From NCBI GenBank assembly GCA_029204225.1, contig CM055092.1:79630838-79694837 (forward strand): a stretch of 64,000 nucleotides of DNA, given 5' to 3'. The position numbers and the translations under genes were made by a program. Under the pieces are notes generated by a model that saw nothing but the letters and a program-made list of their open reading frames with translations, was not told where the DNA came from and made no database searches. Of this stretch, positions 11,516-20,991 are shown piece by piece. This stretch comes from Diphasiastrum complanatum (lineage: Eukaryota > Streptophyta > Lycopodiopsida > Lycopodiales > Lycopodiaceae). The stretch's first letter is position 1; the number at the start of each line of letters is the position of its first letter.

Positions 11516-12252
11516 TGTTGAATTTCACACGTGTGGACTGTCCACTACATGTACTTGTGATCTCCTAAGGTGTGTAGATGCACCAAGATGAAGACTAGAT
11601 TGAGATTCAAGATCAATCTTGAATCCTATGGCAAAAACACACTAATACATGCATTCAGTCACTTCCAACTCTCACTCACACGTGTGGGAAGTATTCAAAA
11701 AATAATCTAAGTAAGAACAAGCTGCTCTCCTTGGGTAGAGACAGAAAATGCATCATGAGCTCTCGGGTAGAGAGAGAAAGCTAGAAATCCAATAACTCAC
11801 AAAATCCATGAAATCACCAAATCAATTACATTCAAAATGAGGAGTACAATGATACTAGTAGGTCCACGAGCTACCACTATGCTTAACTATGATTGGACCA
11901 TATTTTTTCACCTCTTGATCCTATTGGATCATTGATCTATGCACCTCTTAATTCTATTGGACTATATTCAAGCACACCTCAATTTCCTATTGGACCTCAC
12001 AAGGTTCCACCTCTAAATCCTATTGGACCTCTTAAGCTTCATCAAACAAAAGCATGACACTTGTCTACACTCTAATTAGCAAGTGTTTAGCCTCTTACTC
12101 TATTTTGGCTCAATAGTGGCATTGCAAGTGGAAATGCATAATTTGCCATCTATGCCAAATTTATTCCTATCAACATCCTACACCTAGATGCTTGATGTAA
12201 AAAACATAAGACCCCTATATCTAACATAGATAATCTTTTTCAATTCTTCACA
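11516..12252 (-). repeat. 5' LTR of Cop-2 (right end on the plus strand)
   Basis: It is 737 bp, with the same ends as the left LTR (TGTTGAATTTC...CTTCACA in plus orientation), and is followed by the TSD AGAAC at 12253-12257. Scattered substitutions relative to the left LTR include positions near 11588, 11644, 11716 and 12030-12060. Confidence 0.95.
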
Positions 12253-12257
12253 AGAAC

Positions 12258-12713
12258 ACCTCTAGGCTCCTCACTCTTAGAAATCAAATATTCCAAAGTA
12301 GTCAAAAGAGTGATGAGAGTGCATCTAATTATGTTTTGAGAGTCAAGGATATTCATAGGGAGCTTGCATGTATTGGTGACTCAATCAATCAAAGTGAGCT
12401 AGTCCAAGTCATTCTCAATGGCTTGAGAGATGAATATGACAACCTTGTCCAATCCTATGCTATTAAGGAGGAGCTACCAAGTTTGGAGGCCCTTCAAAGT
12501 GTGCTTATTTTTGAAGAATCAAGACAAGAGTACAAACTCTTGAGGATGGACAAGCTATCACTCAATCATGATGATGGCAAAGTTCTATTTGCCAAGCACA
12601 AAGAGAGGAGTAAGAAGCAACACCATCACTTCTCTAATGAAAAGCTAAAGACCAAGATGGAGAGGAGGAGGATACCTCTCATGCTTCTAATTCAAATCTC
12701 AAGAAGAAGATGA
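12258..12713 (+). pseudogene. Cop-1 gag, C-terminal core after the nested insertion
   Basis: The Gag frame resumes directly after the TSD of Cop-2 with TSRLLTLRNQIFQ, then YVLRVKDIHRELACIGDSINQ and NLVQSYAIKEELPSLEALQ, all matching Cop-2 Gag. The basic linker before the zinc knuckle is shortened and shifted out of frame near 12640, giving a stop at 12713. Gag would form the capsid of the element. Confidence 0.9.
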
Positions 12714-13036
12714 TCAAGTGCTTTTATTGTGGCAAGAAAGGCCATTATGCCACCAATTGCTTCAAGAAGAAGAATCAACTCAATCAAGCCAACATCACCA
12801 ATGAGAAAGAAGACTATATTGCAAGTGATGGAGAAGGCTCTCTTATGGCATCAAGCTTCTCCTCTTCCACCTTCAACAAGGATGACTCATGGTATATTGA
12901 TAGTGGAGCATCTTCACATATGTGTGGCTCCAAGCACTTTTTTTCATCTATTATGCCTTATGATGGAGTCAAGAAGACCATATACTTTGCAAGTAAGCAT
13001 GAGTGCAATATTGAAGGAGTAGGGATTATCCCTTGA
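12710..13036 (+). pseudogene. Cop-1 nucleocapsid zinc knuckle and protease segment
   Basis: The frame begins IKCFYCGKKGHYATNC (C-x2-C-x4-H-x4-C), followed by WYIDSGASSHM, the copia protease active site with an intact D-S-G. It ends at GVGIIP, where a small deletion relative to Cop-2 (GIGNIPLKLAS) shifts the frame. The next segment continues from 13033. Confidence 0.9.
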
Positions 13037-14355
13037 AGCTTGCATCTTCTAAAGATCTCTTTCTCAACAATGTTCTTTTTGTCCCAAAGCTTACAAAGAA
13101 CATCTTAAGTGTTGGCCAACTTCTTGATAGTGGCTTTGATGTCAATTTCAATATTGACAATTGTGTGATTAAGAAGGATGGTGAGATCCTTGCATATGGA
13201 TCAAGATTTGAAGGCATCTACAAATTGGATCCAAGTGAGAGTGCAAACTCTCTTGATGTTTCTTATATTTCCAATATTTCAAAGGAGGAGGATTACACAA
13301 GATGCACATATCTTCTCTCTTCAAGTATTATGGTGTATGATTATTCCTTATTATTCAAAGCATATGTTGAGAAGAAATTCTCATTGAAGATCAAAGCTTT
13401 GAGGAATATTGGAGCTCTTGAAGGAATAGCACCATATGAAGTTTTATTCAAGATGAAGCCTAAGGTTGATCACCTTAGTGAACTTGGTAGTGCTTGCTTT
13501 GCACATATTCCCTTGGAAACAAGAAGGAAGGACGATCCAAGCTCATGGATCATGATTGGATACTCATCCATCAAGGAGGCCTTTAGTGTCTTTACACTCT
13601 CTATTTCAAATGTGATCGTGATTAGAGATGTCATATTTCATGAAGATTCAATCTTGGAAGTGGCCGAGATCAAGGCTTCTCAAGAAGCATCACAAGTTAT
13701 CCTTTTTGAAGGTATTCAAGTTATGATGGGGCCAATGTGTGAGGAGGAGTTTCTTCTTCATATGATTTCAAGAAGATCTTCAAGATGCATGGCCGAGTCT
13801 TTATGGCTCACCTTACATGGCAAAGAGGGGCATCTTTCATGTTGTATCTACTACAACACATTCATATATGCTTTTCTTCCTTTGCTTGAAATGCTATCTT
13901 GCTTCATTGAATTTTTTGGATCTCAAAGTTCAGAAAAAGCTATACTAGTTTTGTATGATGCTTATGGTATGGACATGTTTCTTGTTATTATTGACTTATA
14001 TGTGTTTCCAATACTTTTTGAAAGCAAGATATTGTATTGTCAAAAGTATGCTCTTGGTTCTAGTAAGAACAAGATTGAGCTTGGTACTCACTTTTTTGAA
14101 AATCATGTTTTCACATGTTTTGAGGCAAATTGTAAACTCCTCTTGAGATTAAGTGAAGCATCCAAAGTGGACACTTACATCCTTGAGAGAGTAACTAGCC
14201 TAAAAAAGATCAAGATAGTCTTTGATATCAAGATTAGATCCATCATGGATATAGTTCATTGTATGTGGACTAGTCAAGCTAGAAAGCATAATCTTGATTA
14301 TCATCATTGTTTCACATCTTATGATCTTGATCTCCATGATCCTTATGAGGCTTGA
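13033..14355 (+). pseudogene. Cop-1 compressed pol frame, 440 codons open
   Basis: The frame continues the protease tail (KLASSKDLFLNNVLFVPKLTKN) and then carries only collinear scraps of pol. Integrase pieces are YTRCTYLLSSSIMVYDY, FKAYVEKKFSLKIKALR, PYEVLFKMKPKVDHL and the ETRRKDDPSS...IMIGYSS block. Near the end ELGTHFFENHVFTC matches the RT region just after YVDD in Cop-2. The integrase catalytic D-D-E core, RT YVDD and RNase H are missing. Despite these losses the frame stays open to 14355. It could be a passively decaying relic or a retained accessory product of a non-autonomous element; the sequence alone does not decide. There is no ATG start, as expected for an internal polyprotein part. 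Confidence 0.8.
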
Positions 14356-14646
14356 AAGCCTCAGATTTCTCTATTTATGGTGCATCCATCATGCAAGTGG
14401 AACTTTCAAGGCAAAGATCATCATCAAGCATGGAGGAAGCCCATGATAATAGTGGCATATTGGTGGAGCACTCTTCAAAGGCATTAGCAAGAGATCTCTA
14501 CCAAAGAGATCTTATCATGGATATGGTGAGGGTGCTGCTATGATGGATCCCTTGGCTGATCTTCACTTCTTATGCATACCAAAGGATCCACTCAAAAAGA
14601 TTTACAAACTTCTCAAGTGATCTAGTACCTTTCCAAGCTATTTTTT
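14356..14646 (+). other. Cop-1 3' untranslated remnant
   Basis: No domain is recognised between the end of the compressed pol frame and the polypurine tract. It includes a short open frame (14352-14543) with no similarity that I can name. Confidence 0.5.
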
Positions 14647-14655
14647 GAGGAGGAG
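14647..14655 (+). other. Polypurine tract of Cop-1
   Basis: GAGGAGGAG abuts the TGTGAGAAATTGG start of the 3' LTR. Confidence 0.9.
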
Positions 14656-15126
14656 TGTGAGAAATTGGCAAAAATCTAGCTTGGTATTTTTTATGATAGA
14701 AGTTTGTAAGTGAATCTCACATGTGTGGAGGATGTTCCCACGTGTGGAGAATTGTAAAGTAAATCAAAATGTTTGATATAGGGGTCTCATAGAATCTCAT
14801 AGTCAAGCATTTAGGTGTAGGATGTTGATAGGGTCAAATTTGGCATAGATGGCAAATTATCCATTTCCACTTGTAATGCCAATATTGAGCCAAAATAGAG
14901 CCAAACTTGTGCCAATTAGAGTGTAGACAAGTGTCATGCTTTTGTTTGATGAATCTTAAGAGGTCCAATAGGATTTAGAGGTGGAACCTTGTGAGGTAAT
15001 AGAAAATTGAGGTGTGCTTGAATATAGTCCAATAGAATTTAGAGGTGCATGGATCAATGGTCCAATAGGATTAAGAGGTGGCAAAGTGTGATCCAATCAT
15101 AGTTAAGCATAGTGGTAGCTCATGAA
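14656..15126 (+). repeat. 3' LTR of Cop-1, truncated at the duplication junction
   Basis: It matches the first 470 bp or so of the 5' LTR, then breaks at CATGAA; the 5' LTR continues TCTATTAG but here unrelated sequence follows. Diagnostic differences from the 5' LTR include TAAGTGAATC, GAATCTCATAG, GATGAATCTT and GAGGTAATAG. The last of these is shared with the solo LTR. Confidence 0.93.
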
Positions 15127-15798
15127 GATCCTCCATGAGTTCTTGGCAATTGAAAAGCTCCTTGTTCATGGCAATCTTCTTGAGTGAAATTCCTATGAAC
15201 ATGTTCTGATTTCTTGTTGTGAATGTGGATTAATTAGATTTCTTGCTCACGTTCTTGCAATGTGGAATGTAGATGTGGATTAATTTTCTTGTTTCAGCAT
15301 GTAGGTAGACTATATAGGCTGAGATTGTGGATCTGATCTTGCATTTTTACTAACAATCTTGTCTTTGATTGCTCTTGGATATTCCAAGCATCAAGAAATG
15401 GGTGCTTCTTGATTCTTGGGTTGCTAGATTGCTATTAGGAAGCTAGCTTTTTTTATTCTTGTTTCTTGTTGTATAGCTTAACTCTATTATTGTATTGTTT
15501 TCTGAATTCTCAAGATAGTTTGGTAGATAGATTTGTAGACTTGCTCTTTGTCCCAGAACGTGAATCTGTGCTTGAGCTAGGATTGGTTACATGGCTTGTA
15601 AATGCATGTAGCTGAGTGAACGTAACCGTTTCATACCACTGACAGGTTGGCAATACACGTTGCAAACTGAGAAACATTTTTGGGAAAACCGTTCTAAACA
15701 AGAGGACTTAACTGTAAAGAACTGGCTTATGGAAACAGGTAGAAACACCCGGTTTCCAGAGCGGTAACCACCTGAGAAGTAGAGAAAAAAAAGCGTGT
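15127..15798. other. Start of right duplication copy; no gene recognised
   Basis: The sequence changes abruptly at 15127 from the Cop-1 LTR to sequence unrelated to it. It should be the RNase H/integrase side of Gyp-A, but no such domain is readable on either strand. It is T-rich around 15420-15500. It is probably a decayed gypsy 3' end, an LTR piece, or an unrelated insertion. Confidence 0.5.
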
Positions 15799-16789
15799 TC
15801 ACAAATTTTGGTTGGAATCTGTGAACAGTTTGTATATAGGTCTTGCAAGATCAGCAAAGAAGATAATAAAAATTCGATAATAGTTCACATGACCCATAAA
15901 CATATAAACTCCACGAATTGTTGTTGGCAGTGGCAATTCAACAATAACCTTGATTTTAGAATAATTTGTGGCAATGCCATGTCTTGATATCACGTGTCCA
16001 AGAATAACTCCGTGGGAAACCCATATCTGGCACTTTTCTAGATTCAAGGAAATTTGATACTTGCGACAACGTTCATACTTTTTCCAATCAATCCAGGTGG
16101 TCTGAGTCTGTGCTATGGACTCCATAGCCATCCAAGTAAATTTCAAGGAATTTATGTAGATAATCTTTAAAATCAAATTGCATTACTCTTTGAAACGAAC
16201 TTCGTGCATTACAGAGTCCAAATGGCATTACTTTCTAAGCATAGGTCCCCCATTTTGTTGCAAAGGCTGTTTTATGGCGATCTGCAGGTGTAATTTTGAC
16301 ATGGTTGTAACCACTAAATTCATCCAGAAAACTATAATCTTCCGCTCCAGCAAGGCGGTCCAAAATGCTTTCAATAAAAGGTAACGAAAAGTGATCTTTT
16401 CTTTTTACTTTGTTCAAGGCCTTGAGATTCACACAAATTCTCAATTTCTCATTCTTCTTAGGAACAATGACAATTGGCGAAACCCATTCGATATGCTTGA
16501 TCTCATAAATGAAATCAGCGTCAAGCAATCTCTGAAGCTCTTTCTTTATCACATCCGCAACATTAGGATTACAGCGATAGAACTTTGTCACCTTTGGAAC
16601 TGCATCAAGTATTAAAGGTATGGTGTGTTCAATATCTGACATCGGAATCCCTTTAAGATCTTTATAAGTCCATGCAAAGCAATCTTGATACTTAATAAGC
16701 AACTTCCGTAGTGCTTGAAACTGTTCAAGATTAAGTTGTGATCCAACTTGTACAATCTTTTCTGGTTCTCTTGGCTCAGCAAGATTCAT
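15799..16789 (-). pseudogene. Gyp-A reverse transcriptase
   Basis: The minus strand encodes a gypsy RT in two frames. The N-terminal part (16235-16789) has the FAWTYKDLKGIP block, WVSPIVIVPKKNEKLRICVN and FSGYNHVKI. The C-terminal part has VMPFGLCNARSSFQRVM, then IYLDG at 16127-16138, LGHVISRHGI and GHVNYYRIFI. The catalytic YLDD is changed to YLDG, which should abolish polymerase activity. A stop and frameshift lie at 16180-16235. RNase H is not found beyond 15799, so the element is truncated. The NYYR block and the VMPFGLCNA motif place it firmly in Ty3/gypsy. Confidence 0.9.
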
Positions 16790-16792
16790 AGG

Positions 16793-17477
16793 CTACGTCC
16801 TAGCTGGGCCATCGTAAACAACTTTCGATCCTAGCACTTGTTCTTCCGGTTCACGATGTGCTTCTGGTAACACAATAACCACATCATCCAATGTATAGTA
16901 TTTGAAATGTTCTGGCATATCATGTTGGACCTCCTCTAATTTCTCTTTATAAAAAAGGACTAGACTTGGATCTTCACTTAGCCTTCTTAGCAGGAATTGA
17001 TTGTGGAGGTGATGACTTCCGAGAAGATAGACTCTTCTTCGTAGGTGAAGACTTCCTGGATGGTGATGTCTTGCTAGAACTCTGACCTGAAGAATCTTCA
17101 TCAACTTTTACCTTGCCTTTATCCAGTAGGGGTGGCACATTCTTTAAATCAATCTTTTGAGGTGGAGTTTCACATTTTAGGATCGTATTATAATGTTGTT
17201 TAGCTTGTTTCTTCATCATTGATCATGTGATCATGTCTTCCTTCAATATAACTGCTTTTGGTGATTTTATTGTTGGTCCATCAGAAATATTATGTACTCC
17301 AAATCTGGTCGGATCCATATGATTTAGAATTTGCTCATCAGTAAGTTCTGCATTGTCATCATAAGTCAAGGCAAGACTCACAAGAATGAGTTCATTTTCA
17401 ATCGGGTCTGGTATGGGCTCCGTTGATAGCCAAGCCACATTCAACACAATTAGTGAAAAAGTGATCGGTGTATCCAA
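16793..17477 (-). pseudogene. Gyp-A linker between protease and RT
   Basis: Three overlapping minus-strand frames carry low-complexity Ser/Lys-rich stretches (SSGQSSSKTSPSRKSS) and acidic blocks (YYTLDDVVIVLPEAHREPEEQ). They lie between protease (to 17504) and RT (from 16789) in the order expected for the polyprotein. Frame changes near 16980 and 17220 show decay. No catalytic motif is present. Confidence 0.6.
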
Positions 17478-17503
17478 AGTCTGATCTAATTATGAAATCT
17501 CAT

Positions 17504-18028
17504 TCAGATCGACTTGATTATCTGTTGAGACTTATAGCCTATTGTACAATCAATCATTGTTAGAGCTTGATTCCAGTTGACAGTATCAGTTTGAGAGTCA
17601 TAATGAGCTCCGCAATTTTTTACTGGTTGATCACAAGTATGATCCGTTGTTGATGAATCATCATTTTCTTTTTGAGCCACTGGTTTGACAGTCCAAGTTA
17701 CAAGATCAACTTTGACTACCTGTTCACGATTTTCAAAAGTGATTTTTTCGGTACCCCAATTATGAATTACTTGTGCAACACGTAACCATGGGCGTCCCAG
17801 TAGGACTTGATAGACATTTGGTGCTTCAGGTAAGTCCATTACTACGAACGTAATGACAAATTGTACTCCATAAATTCTGACAGGTATATCTTCAACCATT
17901 CCTTGCGGACTAACCTTCGTTTGATCAGCCAGCTTAATGGCAAAAGTCGCAGACTTTATCCTTGTAAGACCCCATTTTGCACATAGCTTTGTAGAAATCA
18001 GGTTAACTCTTGAACCGCCATCTATCAC
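17504..18028 (-). pseudogene. Gyp-A retropepsin region, right copy
   Basis: It is identical in translation to the left copy. The active-site block is IDGGSRVN (18000-18025) and the LLGRPWL motif is downstream. The polyprotein context is gag above 18047 and RT below 16789, so this is an internal protease domain of a minus-strand gypsy element. Serine or threonine is usual at the second active-site position; here the reading is D-G-G-S, which is also seen in some plant gypsy proteases. Confidence 0.85.
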
Positions 18029-18046
18029 AACTGCTTCGTTAGAAAA

Positions 18047-19338
18047 TTACTTATGTTGTATCGGCAAGGTTATATTTTTGCTCACTTTTCCAAGTTGCTT
18101 CGACATTGAATAGCTCATTAGATTCTTCAAATCTAGCACAAAAATGTGGCTCTTGATGGACTTTTGCGCTAATACTTCTTTTGCATTTGGTACCAACTTC
18201 GGGAACTCTCCCAATAAAATATTGATTGTACTAGACAAAATATTTATGAGTAGTTCTGTTTGCGGCACTTCCGGGTCAGTCATCTTAAAGGGTTCTTCGT
18301 GATGATGCAATTGGGCATTCATATATGTATGTGGATTATTTGGCGGTTGCATTGGTGAAGAACGAACCTCGGTTGTTGCTCTAGCGGCTTCAAGCTCCTC
18401 TTCCTCTTGCAAATGTTTAATCCACTGCCTCATATCTTGGTATCTCCTCTTTTCTGCATGAAGATTTAGATAGACTCTAAATGTTGTTAGTAGATGGTAT
18501 AAAATCAACAAGTGCTGGAACTGCTACGGGTTCCTTCTGCTTCTGTGCTTTGGTAACCACCATCAGGGTACACTTGGTTCAATCTGAGATGTTGGTCTTT
18601 TCTTGATTGTGATCAAATTTACAGGAGCTATGGCCAATGGCAGCTTCAGTCTTACTGGACACTTCTTGTAGCAATGGCCATATCCACAATCACGACAGAA
18701 TGGTACAAATTTGCCTTTGTTTGGACATTTCGCAACTCTGTGATTTTCTCCACATGCAAAGCATCCAAGCGGTGCTCTGGTCCAGTTTATAGATACTTGT
18801 TGTTGCACGACAACATAAATAACATACTGTTAAAAGGACCGCTCTCATGATCATTACTATAATTCCATTGTTCGGTACCTCTGTAAGATTCTGGTTCCAT
18901 TAGATTACCAGGCGGAGCTGGTTGCTTTGGTGGGGCAGGTAAAGCTAATCATTCCGGATATCCAAGAGCAGATTGACAAGGTCTAGCTGTCAGATTTCCT
19001 CCATAAAGTGGTTCTCGATATCCCATATGCGCATACCTTTGCTTAATAATCCGAGGATTAAAATTGCAAAAAGCAGTCTCATGATCAGGTGAATTACACA
19101 AATGGCATATACTGATTTCCATTCGTTTTTTTCTTTGAGGACACTCATTCACTGTATGATTTCCCATACAAATTGAACACCAAAGATTTTTCCTGGTAGG
19201 AAAAGTCTGAGCAAACTTCTCAGGTTTCTTGTTCGCTTGTCCATGGAAATTTTCCAATGCTTTAATCTTCTCATCAAATTGCGAATGCAACTTTTCCATC
19301 TGTTTCTGCTGATTCTTTTTCGAGTTTCTCGAACTCAT
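18047..19338 (-). pseudogene. Gyp-A gag C-terminal half with zinc knuckles, right copy
   Basis: It shows the same four CCHC-type knuckles as the left copy. CFACGENHRVAKC and CRDCGYGHCYKKC lie in 18563-18808. CSICMGNHTVNEC and CHLCNSPDHETAFC lie in 18949-19338. Frames are broken at the same sites as in the left copy, so the decay came before the duplication. Confidence 0.8.
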
Positions 19339-19523
19339 TGAGCATCATCTCTACAGTAGCATTGACATTTGTTTATGCAATAGTGGTGGATGTCGTAGTT
19401 GTCTGCCCTGCTATATAAGACAACATAATGATATTTGGCTCATTGTCTGAATCTTGATCCTCCTCACGTATTGCATCATCCATAGCGTTTTGCAAAGTCA
19501 CATACTCATTGTGGCGTTTCAGC

Positions 19524-19990
19524 TCACGTCTGATCGTTTTCGGAAGGCCTGCCAGGAATCACATAATTACGGCGTCCTTCAATAATCAATTCAGATACGC
19601 ACTCAGATCTAAAGTGTTTTATTCGTTCAATATAATCTCGGACCAATTTTTGCTTTCCCATTTTAATTTTACTTAAGAGTAAGAAAGGGTCTTCTATAAA
19701 CTTTCGAGGTGTGAACCGTGTGATGAGGGCTCGTTTGACAGTCTCCCAATTCGTACGCTCAGTTTCATCTTGATTGTAGCACTGATCTTGTGCTGCACCC
19801 GTTAAAGCCATAGGAAAAAGTTTAAGTTTATCTGGTGAAAAACTTCACCATAGACATCACAAGATTCAAAATAGATCTAAAGAAATCTAATTGGATCTGT
19901 TAATCCATTGTATTTGGGTAGATCCAAATGGGGTGCTCTCCTAACAAGGATTGGATTGACTTCCTAAGGAGCACCTCCAGGGGCAGCCAT
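19524..19990 (-). pseudogene. Gyp-A gag N-terminal and core region, right copy
   Basis: The likely start is ATG 19990. The Gag core frame lies at 19524-19811 (ITRFTPRKF block). Lesions match the left copy. Two substitutions (near 19842 and 19928) distinguish it. Confidence 0.75.
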
Positions 19991-20928
19991 TTTTATAGAT
20001 TAATTCAAGTAGGCAATGAGATTGGATCTAGATTTCTCAATTAGGAACTATCTCAGATCAGATTCCTAAACTGTGAAAAAGATTATGAGATCAACTGATC
20101 GATACTTCTCAAAAATGAAGATTTCTCATAATCAGAATAAAACTAAACTAGATTTGACCCAAAATTTCTTGGACTTGATCTGAAAAATTAGAACCCAAAG
20201 GTTTTCTAGGCGAAGGTTGACTCGACGAAGGTTCAGCAGTGTTATTTTTGGTAAAAACTTTCTGATCAGTCTTTTCTAACAAATTCTATGGAAATAACCT
20301 TCGCCGAACTCTCAGACTGAGAATCTGACTCAGATAAAGCTAGGGTAGAACTGGCGAAGGTTCTTGACACATAAAAGCACAATTTATGTAGTTTGGCGAG
20401 GATAAAAATAGAGTTTTTTCAGGATCTGGATACAATGAATATTCGTCGAACTCAAAAATAATAAACTACTATAAATAGAATAATTTGGTAACTCGGCAAA
20501 GGTTCTGGTGAAGAATCAAGAGTAATATTGATATTTTTACAAAAACGAGACTTTTTTGACAAAAATATGACAATATGACAACTGATCCTCTGAGCTACCT
20601 TCTATTTCTGATATTGTTCTTTGCCGACCTGGCAGTAGATAGATCTAAATCACACCTATGCATAGTGAATCAAGTGAAGGTTCTTTTTCTGTATATTTAG
20701 AGTTTTGGTGATTTTTTGATGTTTTTTGATGATTTTTCTGATGTTTTTAGAAATCCATTAGAAAGCATTGTTCGCTCTTCAAATTGAAGGTTCTGTGATC
20801 AAAATCATAGGCGCCTACAACTTGACGAACGCTTTGAAACACCAAGTTCCACAGATTCATTTGAATCAGATTCGTCTGATTATACTTTCGAACCAAGTTC
20901 AGAATCAAAATCTTCTTCTTCATAACCA
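19991..20928. other. Spacer between head-to-head gypsy gags, right copy
   Basis: It is a repeat of 2660-3597, with the same GAAGGTTC motif series. No gene is recognised. Confidence 0.6.
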
Positions 20929-20991
20929 TTGTCTGAGTGCAGTCTAGATTTTTGTCATCCAAGTTCACCTAGTTCACCACCGTCTGTTAAT

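Larger units (their letters stand above)
6019..12252 (-). mobile_element. Cop-2: nearly full-length Ty1/copia element nested in Cop-1 gag
   Basis: This is a 6234-bp minus-strand element with two 737-bp LTRs, a perfect TSD AGAAC, a PBS at 11504-11515, a polypurine tract beside the left LTR and a long gag-pol frame. The two LTRs differ at roughly 17 positions by eye (about 2%), so the insertion is fairly young. Its LTR, leader and Gag are clearly related to those of Cop-1: a family member has landed in another member in reverse. The main defect seen is a frameshift in RNase H near 7170-7230. Confidence 0.96.
4142..15126 (+). mobile_element. Cop-1: plus-strand Ty1/copia element, interrupted by Cop-2, 3' LTR truncated
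   Basis: The element runs in order: 5' LTR 4142-4961, primer binding site 4962, leader, gag from 5719, a nested minus-strand element (6019-12252) inside gag, gag remainder, zinc knuckle, protease, a shortened pol frame, polypurine tract 14647-14655, and a 3' LTR from 14656 cut off at 15126. Without the nested element it is about 4.7 kb. It lacks a recognisable complete integrase core, RT and RNase H, so it was probably already non-autonomous. The 5' flank ATCGC matches the TSD of the solo LTR at the same site in the right copy. Confidence 0.9.
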
